Source: an uncultured Gammaproteobacteria bacterium
GTDB taxonomy: Bacteria > Pseudomonadota > Gammaproteobacteria > Steroidobacterales > GCA-2729495
NCBI GenBank assembly: GCA_937921935.1
Contig: CAKZWQ010000064.1
Coordinates: forward strand, 1-45,186
Direction: 5' to 3'
Length of the DNA stretch: 45,186 nucleotides
Positions 31,631 through 40,448 of the stretch are shown here, piece after piece. The notes beneath the pieces were generated by a model. That model saw nothing but the letters and a program-made list of their open reading frames with translations. It was not told where the DNA came from and did no database searches. A program made the position numbers and the translations under genes. How positions within the stretch are numbered: the stretch's first letter is position 1; each line of letters opens with the position of its first letter.

Positions 31631-32314
31631 ATGAGCACCAAACTGAAACTCGGCCTCTGGGAGGCCGGTTGCGTCTTATTTATCTGCATTGCTGGGTCAT
31701 TGCTGCATTTCGCCTTTGAACTCAGCGAGTTCTGGACCCCCCTGGCCCTGGTCGCGGCAGTCAATGAAAGCGCCTGGGAACATTCGAAAATGTATTTCTG
31801 GCCCGGACTGCTCTACGCCGTGATTCAGTACACCTACGTGCGCGGTCAGGCTAATAACTACTGGCTTGGCAAAGCGATGGCCCTGGCCGTCACTCCCATT
31901 GCGATTTTCAGCACTTACTATGCCTACATGGCCTTCGTCAGTTTCTCGGATGCCAAGGCTTCACTGCCCGTCATGCTGAGCATTATGGTTTTGGGCATCA
32001 GTTTCGGCCAGTTCGTCAGCTACCGGATACTGACCGCTGATCCCATGCGACCCCAATTGAGACGCTATGCGCTGCCGGCTTATGCGGCGCTGATCGGCAT
32101 GTATTCCAGCTTCACCTTCTTCCCGCCCAAAGTTTTCCTGTTCGAGAACTTCTACTGCTATCAGTACACGGGCGACTATGGAATCCTGCCCGACTACGAG
32201 CCCTACCGGGTGTTTACGCGCCCGGGCGATGAAACCCAGGGCGGTGGCGTGAACTATTGTGAAGGCGTGGTTGTCAGCAGCCTGGATACGGGGCCCGTCG
32301 CAGCGCTGCGTTAA
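31631..32314 (+). CDS. DUF6512-like integral membrane protein
   Basis: This 227-aa polytopic membrane protein has the family-like pattern A-V-N-E-S-A-W-E-H-S-K-M-Y-F-W-P between helices 2 and 3 and about six hydrophobic segments. A large C-terminal tail (about 180-227) with E-N-F-Y-C-Y-Q-Y and later N-Y-C-E-G is less conserved. 24 bp after hupE, likely co-transcribed. A role in metal or cofactor transport would fit the neighbour, but is only inferred. A small hairpin (TGCGTT-AAAC-AACGCA, 32307-32322) spans its stop codon. Confidence 0.75.
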   Translation: MSTKLKLGLWEAGCVLFICIAGSLLHFAFELSEFWTPLALVAAVNESAWEHSKMYFWPGLLYAVIQYTYVRGQANNYWLGKAMALAVTPIAIFSTYYAYMAFVSFSDAKASLPVMLSIMVLGISFGQFVSYRILTADPMRPQLRRYALPAYAALIGMYSSFTFFPPKVFLFENFYCYQYTGDYGILPDYEPYRVFTRPGDETQGGGVNYCEGVVVSSLDTGPVAALR

Positions 32315-32344
32315 ACAACGCAAGCGACCGTCTGGGAGGTTTTT

Positions 32345-32791
32345 TCAGGTACCGGCGCTGAGCTGCTTGCGCATGATGCCGCCCGCGATCAGCGTCCCAA
32401 TACCGATGCACAGCGTATCGGCCGCCGCGGCCCCCATCAGGGGCACCCAATTCACGGAACCCCAGCCAGACAGAAAGGTATAGGTGCCGAAGAAACCCGG
32501 CAGGCAAATCAGCAGGGTCGCCACAATGGCGCGGCTGAACCAGCCGGCTGGCCGTTGCAACACGATCAGCAAGGCAATGGACGCCAGCAGGTGCGGCAGA
32601 AAGCCCAGCGTCATTTTCAGGATATTGATACCCGCCGCGCCGTCCTCACCCATGCGCATAAAGCCGTCAAACAGCGGCGTCGCCCAGGGATTGAGAATAA
32701 AGGCCGCGATGGCCCAGTTAAGATTGCTGGCCACCAGGAAGCCGGCCACGGTGGCGCCGAGGATTCGCGGCCAATGCAGACTTGCCGACAT
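32345..32791 (-). CDS. Small integral membrane protein of unknown function
   Basis: This 148-aa protein has four membrane helices (about 8-32, 62-80, 85-108, 116-139). No family that I recognise. It lies 35 bp after the Tat-lipoprotein SDR stop on the same strand and is probably co-transcribed. Convergent with the DUF6512 gene. Confidence 0.7.
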   Translation of the reverse strand: MSASLHWPRILGATVAGFLVASNLNWAIAAFILNPWATPLFDGFMRMGEDGAAGINILKMTLGFLPHLLASIALLIVLQRPAGWFSRAIVATLLICLPGFFGTYTFLSGWGSVNWVPLMGAAAADTLCIGIGTLIAGGIMRKQLSAGT

Positions 32792-32826
32792 CCCTATCTT
32801 CCTGGAAAAACGACCGGGGTCCAGCG

Positions 32827-33849
32827 TCAGGCCGCACGCACACCCGTCATTTCTTCAGAGACTTCCCACAGGCGGGCGGCGAGCTCCGGGTCCTCCATGC
32901 GGGGATCGGGCACCACGGGGTTGCAGTCGGCGAAGTAGTATCCGGACATGCCTTCCACCAGGGGACTGGCTGCCACGTAGGTGCTTGTCGCCGCCCCTTC
33001 CGGCACATCTTTCATGAAGACCCAGCCCAATGTGTCGGCAACAAAAGTCGTCCACTTGGGGAAATGCCGGCCCAGATTGGTATTAATGATGCCCGGGTGA
33101 ACAGCGTTGGCCGTTGCATTGGTGTCTTTCAGACGCCGCGCCAGCTCGAAGGCAAACAGGCCATTCGCCAGTTTTGACTGGCCATACATTTTCATTGGGT
33201 CGTATTCGCGCTCGCCACTCAGATTATCGAACTCAATGCCGCCTTCCGGCGCCCACTGATGACCGCTGCTGCTCAGGACGACGATCCGTCCGGCCGGCGC
33301 CGCTTTTACGCGCTCCAGCAATTCCACGGTCAGCGCAAAATGGCCAAGGTGGTTCACAAAGAATTGCCGTTCCACGCCATCCACCTGCTCCAGCTCCGGC
33401 AGGGCCATGATGCCGGCATTGAGAATCAGCATGTCGATGGGGGTATCCATTTCGAGCACCTGCTCGGCACAGCTGGCCACGGAACCCAGATTGGATAACT
33501 CGAGGACGGCCGGGGTGGCCATGCCACCGGGGATACTTGCGCAGGCCGTATCGGCCTTCTCGGCGGTCCGGCCGGTGCCGATCACCTTGGCGCCGCGCAT
33601 GGCCAGGACCCGCATGGTTTCATAGCCAAGACCGGAATTGGCGCCCGTAATCAGGGCCGTCTTGCCCGTGAGATCCAGGCCCTCGGTGACTTCTTCCGCC
33701 GTGGAGTTGGAACCAAAGGGACCCAGAGCTACGCCTGGGGGGTTCACGAAGGCATCTGACCCTGGCTCAGAACAGCCCGTCAATGCCGCCGCAGCAGCAA
33801 CGGAGGATGCCCCCGCCAGAAAGCGCCGACGATCAATTGGTTTGGTCAT
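32827..33849 (-). CDS. SDR with Tat-type lipoprotein signal
   Basis: This 340-aa protein starts with a twin-arginine-type signal (D-R-R-R-F-L-A-G) running into a lipobox (A-A-L-T-G-C, Cys26), then a roughly 30-residue linker. The SDR core has T-G-A-N-S-G-L-G-Y-E (nucleotide site), L-N-A-G-I-M-A, V-L-S-S-S-G-H-Q-W (Ser) and Y-G-Q-S-K-L-A-N (Tyr-x3-Lys). It resembles retinol dehydrogenase/WW-domain oxidoreductase-type SDRs. Tat export would allow folding with NADP(H) before export, so periplasmic anchoring is conceivable. Ribosome region contains GAGG. Followed by a membrane protein gene; divergent from uup. Confidence 0.9.
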   Translation of the reverse strand: MTKPIDRRRFLAGASSVAAAAALTGCSEPGSDAFVNPPGVALGPFGSNSTAEEVTEGLDLTGKTALITGANSGLGYETMRVLAMRGAKVIGTGRTAEKADTACASIPGGMATPAVLELSNLGSVASCAEQVLEMDTPIDMLILNAGIMALPELEQVDGVERQFFVNHLGHFALTVELLERVKAAPAGRIVVLSSSGHQWAPEGGIEFDNLSGEREYDPMKMYGQSKLANGLFAFELARRLKDTNATANAVHPGIINTNLGRHFPKWTTFVADTLGWVFMKDVPEGAATSTYVAASPLVEGMSGYYFADCNPVVPDPRMEDPELAARLWEVSEEMTGVRAA

Positions 33850-33967
33850 GGTCCAAGCCTCAGTTCATAAATCGATCGCTAGTCTAGCCTCAACCAAGCC
33901 GGCTCCGCCAACCGGGATCGATAAGCTTTCCCTTGGTACCGAGGCAAGCCACCGCTAGGATTGCGCC

Positions 33968-35887
33968 ATGAGCTTATTGCGCTTCAGCGACGTCTGCCTC
34001 GATTTCGGTGATCAGGTCATCCTCAGGGAGGCCAATCTGACGCTGGAGCCGGGCGAGCGCGTCTGCCTGGTAGGCCGCAACGGGGCCGGCAAGACCACCT
34101 TGCTGAAGCTCATTGCCGGCACGCTGACACCGGATCAGGGCGAGATCGAGGTGCGCAGCGATTTGCGCGTCAGCCAGCTGGAGCAAACCCTGCCGGGCCA
34201 GCTGGAGCTGACCACCCGGGAATTTGTTGCCACGGCGCTGGCACCGGTACAACGGCTGGTGGATGACTATGAAGCGCGCAGCGCCGCGCATCCGGAAGGC
34301 CGGGCACTGCGCGAGCTGGAGGAACTGCAGCAGCGTATCGACGCCCTGGACGGCTGGCGCCTGGATCAGCGGATTGACACCACCCTCAGCGAACTGGAGC
34401 TGCCTCCTGACAAACGCCTGGCGGAGTTGTCGGGCGGCTGGCGCCGTCGCGTCAGCCTGGCACGCGCCCTGGTCACTGACCCTGACCTGTTGCTCCTGGA
34501 TGAACCGACCAACCACCTGGACCTGGCCGCCATCAGCTGGCTGGAAGATCGTATTCGCGGCTGGTCGGGAAGCGTTCTATTCGTCACCCATGACCGGGCG
34601 TTTTTGCAGCGCCTGGCAACCCGCATCGTCGAACTGGATCGCGGACGACTGAGCAGCTGGCCTGGCACCTATCACCAGTACCTGGAACGAAGGGCGCTGG
34701 CCCTGGCGGCCGAAGAACGCGAAGAGCGTGAATTCGACAAGAAGCTGGCGGGCGAAGAAGTCTGGATTCGGCAGGGCGTCAAGGCGCGCCGCACGCGCAA
34801 TGAAGGCCGGGTGCGAGCCTTGCAGGCCATGCGCACCGAGCGTGCCGGAAGACTCGACAAGCCCCAGCAGGCTCGGATCAATATCGGCGAATCCGAGCGC
34901 TCAGGCCGCAAGGTTATTACCGCCCGCCATGTCAGCTACAGCTATGGCGACACACCGCTGATTAAAGATTTCTCCCTCAAGATTATGCGCGGCGATCGTA
35001 TTGGCCTGATTGGTAACAACGGGGTCGGCAAAAGCACGCTGCTGAAGTTGTTGTTGGGAGAACTGACGCCACAGGCAGGCACCATCAAACTGGGTACCGG
35101 CCTGGAAATCGGCTATTTCGATCAGCTAAGGGGAACCCTGGATCTGGACAAGAGCGTGGCGGAAAACGTCGGCGAGGGCCGCGATTACATCCAGATTAAT
35201 GGCAAAGACCGCCATGTAATTGGCTACCTGCGAGGTTTTCTCTTCGGCCCAAAGCGCGCCATGATGCCGGTGAAAGCTCTGTCAGGCGGCGAGCGCAACC
35301 GGGTCATTCTCGCCAAACTGTTCACCCGGGCCAGTAATCTGCTCGTGCTTGATGAGCCGACCAACGATCTCGATGTGGAAACCCTGGAAGCCCTTGAGGC
35401 ACGCCTGGCTGAGTACCAGGGCACGCTGATCGTGGTTAGCCACGATCGAGAATTTCTCGACAATGTGGTGACCAGCATCATCGTCTTTGAAGCCGACGGG
35501 CAGCTACAGGAATATGTGGGCGGCTACAGCGACTGGGCGCGCCGTGGGCGGGAGCTGGCTGAAATGGATGACCCCACCGGGCGGGAGCGGCGACGAATAG
35601 CCGCATTACGGCGCGCGGAAAAACGGCAGACCAAACTCAGCTACAAACAGCAGCGCGAACTGGAAGAATTGCCCGACCGCATCAGTGGTCTGGAAACCCG
35701 GATCACCGATTTGCAGACCGAGATTAGCGCACCGGATTTTTACGCGCAGGCTCCGGACACCACACAACGCATTCTGGGAGAACTGACGGTGGCTCAGGCT
35801 GCCCTGGAAACCCAAATCGAGAAATGGGCAGCCCTGGAAGAATTACGGGAGCAGCTGACTAATCCAGGCCCGGATCCTCAGGGCTGA
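33968..35887 (+). CDS. uup: ABC-F ATPase (Uup)
   Basis: This 639-aa protein has two ABC domains. Domain 1 has Walker A G-R-N-G-A-G-K-T-T (36-44), L-S-G-G-W-R-R-R and L-L-L-D-E-P-T-N-H-L-D. Domain 2 has G-N-N-G-V-G-K-S-T, L-S-G-G-E-R-N-R and L-V-L-D-E-P-T-N-D-L-D. The ABC-F linker lies between and a C-terminal coiled coil (about 560-635) is the Uup tail that binds DNA/ribosome. Uup acts on stalled ribosomes and affects transposon excision in E. coli. Overlaps the 3' end of the convergent gene by 10 bp (35878-35887). Confidence 0.96.
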   Translation: MSLLRFSDVCLDFGDQVILREANLTLEPGERVCLVGRNGAGKTTLLKLIAGTLTPDQGEIEVRSDLRVSQLEQTLPGQLELTTREFVATALAPVQRLVDDYEARSAAHPEGRALRELEELQQRIDALDGWRLDQRIDTTLSELELPPDKRLAELSGGWRRRVSLARALVTDPDLLLLDEPTNHLDLAAISWLEDRIRGWSGSVLFVTHDRAFLQRLATRIVELDRGRLSSWPGTYHQYLERRALALAAEEREEREFDKKLAGEEVWIRQGVKARRTRNEGRVRALQAMRTERAGRLDKPQQARINIGESERSGRKVITARHVSYSYGDTPLIKDFSLKIMRGDRIGLIGNNGVGKSTLLKLLLGELTPQAGTIKLGTGLEIGYFDQLRGTLDLDKSVAENVGEGRDYIQINGKDRHVIGYLRGFLFGPKRAMMPVKALSGGERNRVILAKLFTRASNLLVLDEPTNDLDVETLEALEARLAEYQGTLIVVSHDREFLDNVVTSIIVFEADGQLQEYVGGYSDWARRGRELAEMDDPTGRERRRIAALRRAEKRQTKLSYKQQRELEELPDRISGLETRITDLQTEISAPDFYAQAPDTTQRILGELTVAQAALETQIEKWAALEELREQLTNPGPDPQG

Positions 35888-36708
35888 TCCGGCTGCAAAG
35901 CATCGAGCAGCAGCCGCCAGTCGCCGGGACCCTGGGTAGGATCATTGGCTATTTCAAAGGTCGCATTGCGGGCCCCGGCATTGGCCAGGGACTCGATCAA
36001 CACCTGCGAAAGATCATCGCGAGACAGGGTGCTGCGCAACAGGGGCTGCCAGTTGTCACCCTGCTCGATAATCACCCGCTGCTCGCCTGCCGGCCGGTTG
36101 ACCAGGCCTGCCGGGCGAACAATGGTGTAGCTCAGGCCACTATTACGCAGGTGCTCCTCACCTTTAAAGCGCCATTGCAGTGCACCCTGGGTCGCTTTAT
36201 TAAAAGGGTGTTCGGGGTCGGTTACCCCGATCGCCGTGAGCAAGACGAAGTGCTCAACCTGCGCCGCCTTCGCGGCCTCCACCAGGTTCACTACGCCACC
36301 GTAATCGACGAACTCCGGGCCATTGGGGCCGGTCGCCTCGCGCGCACCAACGACACAAATGACCCTGGTTGCTCCCGCCACGATCTGCTGCATACGCGCA
36401 CTGTCGCGCACATCGCCCTCAACCCAGTTCATCTTTCGATAGCTGTCACCCCAGCGCTCAATGGCCTTGGCCTTGCTGGTAGTCAGGGAACGAAACGGTC
36501 GACCTTCGTCTTTCAGGCGCCGAATCACATAGCGGCCAACACGACCTGAGGCACCAGCCACAAAAATAAGCTCGCGCACTTGCGCCTGGGAGTCTTCGCG
36601 CTTTGCCTGTCCGGCACAGCCGCCCAGAGTCAGACAGGCCAGCAACAGGGACAGGACGAGATTGCAGGAGAGCTTTGACACGCAGAGTTTCAGTCTTTGA
36701 ATACTCAC
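35878..36708 (-). CDS. NmrA-like NAD(P)-binding protein with lipoprotein signal
   Basis: This 276-aa atypical SDR has an N-terminal hydrophobic segment and lipobox (L-T-L-G-G-C-A-G, Cys about 31). After only about 14 residues follows the Rossmann start F-V-A-G-A-S-G-R-V-G, then D-V-R-D-S-A-R-M and a V-R-P-A-G motif. NmrA/HSCARG-type proteins bind NAD(P) and often act as redox sensors or isoflavone-reductase-like enzymes. The start is a GTG (36708) without a ribosome site, so the exact N-terminus is uncertain. It follows the Rieske gene at 70 bp with a terminator between. Confidence 0.8.
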   Translation of the reverse strand: MSIQRLKLCVSKLSCNLVLSLLLACLTLGGCAGQAKREDSQAQVRELIFVAGASGRVGRYVIRRLKDEGRPFRSLTTSKAKAIERWGDSYRKMNWVEGDVRDSARMQQIVAGATRVICVVGAREATGPNGPEFVDYGGVVNLVEAAKAAQVEHFVLLTAIGVTDPEHPFNKATQGALQWRFKGEEHLRNSGLSYTIVRPAGLVNRPAGEQRVIIEQGDNWQPLLRSTLSRDDLSQVLIESLANAGARNATFEIANDPTQGPGDWRLLLDALQPDQP

Positions 36709-36725
36709 TGATAACAGCGATCGAA

Positions 36726-36755
36726 TAAAAGAAGGGCGACCAAGAGGCCGCCCTT
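36726..36755 (-). terminator. Terminator of the Rieske oxygenase gene
   Basis: On the minus strand AAGGGCG (36755-36749) and CGCCCTT (36738-36732) form a 7-bp stem with a 10-nt loop, followed by CTTTTATT. It lies 23 bp after the Rieske stop. Confidence 0.75.
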
Positions 36756-36778
36756 AGATGGTATCAAGCTGAAGGGGA

Positions 36779-37960
36779 TCAGGCTGCTTCGTCCTGACTC
36801 TGCTTGCGCGCCTCGCGGCTGCCCAGCAAAGGCACAGGTTCCACCACCCAGTTGCCGGCTTCGCGACGGGCCGGACTCGGAATAGCAAAGGCTGTGGCCT
36901 TGTCGTTACGGCGATTTAACTCGTCGAGGTCGATCCGCCAGCCTTTCTCATCGAACCTCGCCAGCCAGTCTCGATAGGCCACGATGGCCTTGTCCGCGGG
37001 CACCAGGACTTCCTTGGTATTACTCAGCGGTGTCATCCTCGGATAGATGTCCTGCAGGATGTCAATATCCTGTTTGGCAATCGCCTTGTTGCGGGCATGG
37101 ATCGGGCCGTCATTTTCAGCCTCAGGCATGAAATTCCGCATGTTCAGGAAGAAAATCCGGGTGTGGGTCTCGCTGACCGGTTGCTCGAAGAAGTACTGGC
37201 GGAAGCCAACGCCGGGTTGAATATTGATATTCGTGATCACGGTGTTGGGCCCGTAAGTGCCACCGCCGGCATAGAGATCGCCACTTTCTTCACGCACATT
37301 CTTCCAGGTCTTGCCTTTCAGCGGCGGCGCATTGAACTTGTGCATGAACCACATGCCGAAGCCCTGCTTATGATCTTCGCAGTCGTAGTCGTTCACCTTG
37401 TAGGTGTCGCGATTAATGCCGGAGAAACCGTGAGTGGGGTGCACGAACTCGTTGTGCGCCGGGTCCAGTGCGTTCTCCACAGAACGCTCGTAGTAGTAAT
37501 CCACTTCCAGGACCAGAACCGTGTTCGCCCGCCAGCCTTCGCGGCCATACTCTTCGACTTCCAGTAAGGGCGGACGCTCTGCCTCTGGCAAGTCACCCAG
37601 GAAGGCAAAGACGATGCCGTACTTTTCTTGCACCGGGTAGGCATCTACCTTGGCGCGGGCCGGGGTCTTAGTCCCATAGCCAATCGACGGGATATTGACG
37701 CATTCACCTTTACCGTTGTATTCCCAGCCGTGATAGGGGCACACAACGCAGCCATTAACGATTCGGGGCATATTATCAGGCCCGGACCAGGCACCACCCA
37801 AGGAGCCGCCGCGGTGAACGCAAGTGTCGCTCAGCACACTGGCATTGCCATCTTCGTCGCGGAAAGCCACAAAATTCATGCCCATGACGGTGACCTTTTC
37901 GGGCACATCAGGACCCAGGTCTTCACTGCGGACGATGGGGTACCAGAAATTTATATACAT
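36779..37960 (-). CDS. Rieske non-heme iron oxygenase, large subunit
   Basis: This 393-aa protein has Rieske [2Fe-2S] ligands C47-V-H49 and C74-P-Y-H77. A catalytic mononuclear iron site E-N-A-L-D166-P-A-H169-N-E-F-V-H174 matches N-x2-D-x2-H-x4-H. The ATG at 37960 is chosen over one at 38005 because GGGAGGAGG sits just upstream. It belongs to aromatic-ring hydroxylating/PaO-type oxygenases (vanillate demethylase-like or chlorophyllide-oxygenase-like). No reductase/ferredoxin partner gene is in the window. Divergent from the HD-GYP gene (160 bp gap). Confidence 0.94.
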   Translation of the reverse strand: MYINFWYPIVRSEDLGPDVPEKVTVMGMNFVAFRDEDGNASVLSDTCVHRGGSLGGAWSGPDNMPRIVNGCVVCPYHGWEYNGKGECVNIPSIGYGTKTPARAKVDAYPVQEKYGIVFAFLGDLPEAERPPLLEVEEYGREGWRANTVLVLEVDYYYERSVENALDPAHNEFVHPTHGFSGINRDTYKVNDYDCEDHKQGFGMWFMHKFNAPPLKGKTWKNVREESGDLYAGGGTYGPNTVITNINIQPGVGFRQYFFEQPVSETHTRIFFLNMRNFMPEAENDGPIHARNKAIAKQDIDILQDIYPRMTPLSNTKEVLVPADKAIVAYRDWLARFDEKGWRIDLDELNRRNDKATAFAIPSPARREAGNWVVEPVPLLGSREARKQSQDEAA

Positions 37961-38120
37961 GGGATCCTCCTCCCTTATTCGTATCATGCTTTTTATCGAA
38001 GCCACCGCATTAGCAACAATAGGGAGAACTACCTACCGACCCGTCGACCCACAGGTGAATTCGTTTCTGCCCAAGGGCTTGCAGACTTTCCACCCGTTGC
38101 AGGTTAGGCTTGGCTATCCA

Positions 38121-39455
38121 ATGAGTGACCCGAAACTGAATGCCTCAATCCGCCGCTCCCTGGGCCTTCGCCTGGGTGGTGCCGCCCTGTTGCTCTGCGC
38201 TGTTTTCGCCACCATCGCCTGGTTTAACGGACAAGCCAGAATGGCAGATGCCGTCACCGAGCTGGCGCGCCTGGAAGCCAACCGTCTTAACCGCTCAGCC
38301 ATGCCCTTGCTGGACGATCCGCAAACCGGGGCCGAGGCCTGGCAAGCAGCCCTGGAACAGCTGGCGCGGGAAGGGGCCGGCGACAAAGTGGCGGGTGGCC
38401 GCTTTGTTCTGGCAAGAGTTTTTTCGCCCGACGGCAACGCCTTGGCCGCACTTGAGGATGAAAATTTCCCGGGCATCAACGCAGTGCGCGAAGTCGCGGA
38501 TGCCGATAGCTTCAAGCCGCCCACAAACGGCGACTATCGAGTTGTAAGCAGAGCTTTTGGCGATCAGTCCTACGTCGGGGTAGCTATTGCTTTGCGCGAC
38601 TCAAAGAACAGTATCCGGGCATGGCTGGGCGGCGCCTTTGCCGTTTCTCCAGCGGCCATGCAAAAGCTTCGCGCGGATGTATTGCGCAGCGTGCTGTACG
38701 TAATTGGGGGCGTGCTGCTCACCGCCCTGGCTATCTATCCGGTCGTCAGCAGCCTGGTTAATCGCGTCGCCAGGGCCGGTACAGAGTTACTGACGGCAAA
38801 TCTGGAGACCCTGCAGGTCCTGGGCAGCGCCATTGCCAAACGTGACGGTGATACGGATGCCCATAATTATCGGGTCGCTGTGTATGCGGTCCGGCTTGCG
38901 GAAGCTGCCGGCCTGCCGGAACAGGACATGCCGGCGCTGATTAAAGGCGCCCTGCTTCACGATGTCGGCAAGCTAGGCATTCGCGATGACGTTTTGCTAA
39001 AGCCCGACAAGCTTAGCGAAAGCGAGTTCGAAGTGATGAAGACCCATGTCGAGCACGGTCTGGATATCACGGGCCGCGCCCGCTGGCTGCATGACGCCAT
39101 GACCGTCGTTGGGGGGCACCACGAGAAATTTGATGGGCAGGGCTACCCTGAAGGGCTTGCGGGATCCAGCATTCCCCTCTCCGCCCGTATATTTGCCATC
39201 GCGGATGTCTTCGATGCCCTGGGCTCGGAGCGACCCTACAAGGAACCCCGTTCCTTGCAGGACGCCCTCGCCACCATGAGTCGTGGCCGGGGCAGCCATT
39301 TTGATCCCGAACTGTTTGACTGCTTCACCGGTATTGCGGCCCAGCTAAAGGAACAGTTCGGCAGCGGCGATGGTGAAAGCGCGCGCCAGGAGTTACAACG
39401 GCTGCTGGCCGTCTACTTCCAGCACGACCTGGATACGCTGACGGGTCGCGGCTGA
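38121..39455 (+). CDS. Membrane-anchored HD-GYP c-di-GMP phosphodiesterase
   Basis: This 444-aa protein has two membrane segments (about 17-36 and 190-210) flanking a periplasmic sensor domain (about 37-188). A cytosolic HD-GYP domain follows: L-L-H280-D281-V-G-K, G-H-H-E-K-F-D-G-Q-G-Y-P (332-343). All metal ligands and the GYP loop are intact, so c-di-GMP hydrolysis is expected. It probably lowers c-di-GMP in response to a periplasmic or membrane cue. The start at ATG 38121 is used instead of the longer frame from 37824, which would overlap the divergent Rieske gene. Convergent, 3 bp from the next gene. Confidence 0.95.
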   Translation: MSDPKLNASIRRSLGLRLGGAALLLCAVFATIAWFNGQARMADAVTELARLEANRLNRSAMPLLDDPQTGAEAWQAALEQLAREGAGDKVAGGRFVLARVFSPDGNALAALEDENFPGINAVREVADADSFKPPTNGDYRVVSRAFGDQSYVGVAIALRDSKNSIRAWLGGAFAVSPAAMQKLRADVLRSVLYVIGGVLLTALAIYPVVSSLVNRVARAGTELLTANLETLQVLGSAIAKRDGDTDAHNYRVAVYAVRLAEAAGLPEQDMPALIKGALLHDVGKLGIRDDVLLKPDKLSESEFEVMKTHVEHGLDITGRARWLHDAMTVVGGHHEKFDGQGYPEGLAGSSIPLSARIFAIADVFDALGSERPYKEPRSLQDALATMSRGRGSHFDPELFDCFTGIAAQLKEQFGSGDGESARQELQRLLAVYFQHDLDTLTGRG

Positions 39456-39458
39456 GAT

Positions 39459-40322
39459 TCAGTCCGGCTGGAAAGCGGCTGCATGGTTGCGCACGAATTG
39501 CTGCAGGGGGATGGGCTTGCGTCCCAGCAACTCCCTGACCGTGTCAGTCGTGTGCCCCAGGCCACCTTTCGCAATTTCGCCGAACAGCGCGCAAACGGCG
39601 TTCAGGTGCCATTCGCTGGCCAGAAACTGACTGAGCTGCTCTCGAAAGGCTTCCGGTGGTTGGTCCACGTACTCGATCTTGTGTCCAAGGACTTCGGAAA
39701 AGTGATCTGCCACCTGATAAAAATCGAGTAACTCCGGGCCGGTAATCTCATAACTCTCAGACTCGTGGCCCGTGCCAGTCAGAGCCTCGCAGATAACCGC
39801 ACCGATATCGCGGCAATCGATCATGCCGGTTTTACCCTTACCCAGGGGCAGAAAGAACTTTTGCATACTCTTGATCGTGACCGCATTGCCCAGCAGGTTC
39901 TGCATGAAAAAACTTGGCTTGATCATGGTCCAATCGAGCCCCGAGGCGCGCAGATATTCTTCCGCGGCCCAGTGAATTGCCGGAATCGGTAGCTGGGTAT
40001 CCGCCACAGCTTCCATGGAGGACAGCTTGACTATGTGCTTGACACCGGCGGCTTTGGCACGCTCGATGAACATCTTCTCTAGTTCCAGCTGCTGCTCTGA
40101 GTTTGGCAGCAGGAGCAAAGCTTTCTCACAACCGGCCAGAGCGCCGTCGATATCAGCCTGCTGGCTAATGTCTCCCACCACGATATCCGCACCACCTGCT
40201 TTAAGCAGATCCATCGCTTTGGCTTCGTCTCGCACCAGGACGCGTATGACTTCGCCCTTCTTCAGCAATTCCTTCGCAGCGGCACTGCCGCATTTACCTG
40301 TTGCACCGGTGACCAGAATCAT
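39459..40322 (-). CDS. NmrA-like NAD(P)-binding reductase
   Basis: This 287-aa atypical SDR has Rossmann start V-T-G-A-T-G-K-C-G, D-I-S-Q-Q-A-D, and an NmrA-type S-x-M-E pattern (L-S-S-M-E-A-V-A). It resembles the QOR2/NAD(P)H azoreductase-like family, acting on quinones or as a NAD(P)-linked sensor. No signal peptide, unlike the copy at 35878-36708. Ribosome site GGAG. Convergent with the HD-GYP gene. Confidence 0.9.
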   Translation of the reverse strand: MILVTGATGKCGSAAAKELLKKGEVIRVLVRDEAKAMDLLKAGGADIVVGDISQQADIDGALAGCEKALLLLPNSEQQLELEKMFIERAKAAGVKHIVKLSSMEAVADTQLPIPAIHWAAEEYLRASGLDWTMIKPSFFMQNLLGNAVTIKSMQKFFLPLGKGKTGMIDCRDIGAVICEALTGTGHESESYEITGPELLDFYQVADHFSEVLGHKIEYVDQPPEAFREQLSQFLASEWHLNAVCALFGEIAKGGLGHTTDTVRELLGRKPIPLQQFVRNHAAAFQPD

Positions 40323-40399
40323 GGATAGCTCCGTGGGATTGGCTTAACTAATCTAATGGGAAGAGCTAGAAGCCGGCCGCGTAACCCGGACAGCAGGCG

Positions 40400-40436
40400 G
40401 CAAAAGGGAGGGCCCGCCCCGGCCAGCCCGGGGCGG
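40400..40436 (-). terminator. Terminator of the amino-acid binding protein gene
   Basis: CCGCCCCGG (40414-40422) and CCGGGGCGG (40428-40436) form a perfect 9-bp stem with a 5-nt loop. On the minus strand it is followed by a modest CCCTCCCTTTT tract. It lies 13 bp after the stop at 40449. Confidence 0.65.
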
Positions 40437-40448
40437 AACCACAAGACC

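Noticed and set aside
32307..32322. Hairpin TGCGTT-AAAC-AACGCA at the DUF6512 stop
   Set aside because: Stem is short and not followed by a T-run, so I do not call it a terminator.
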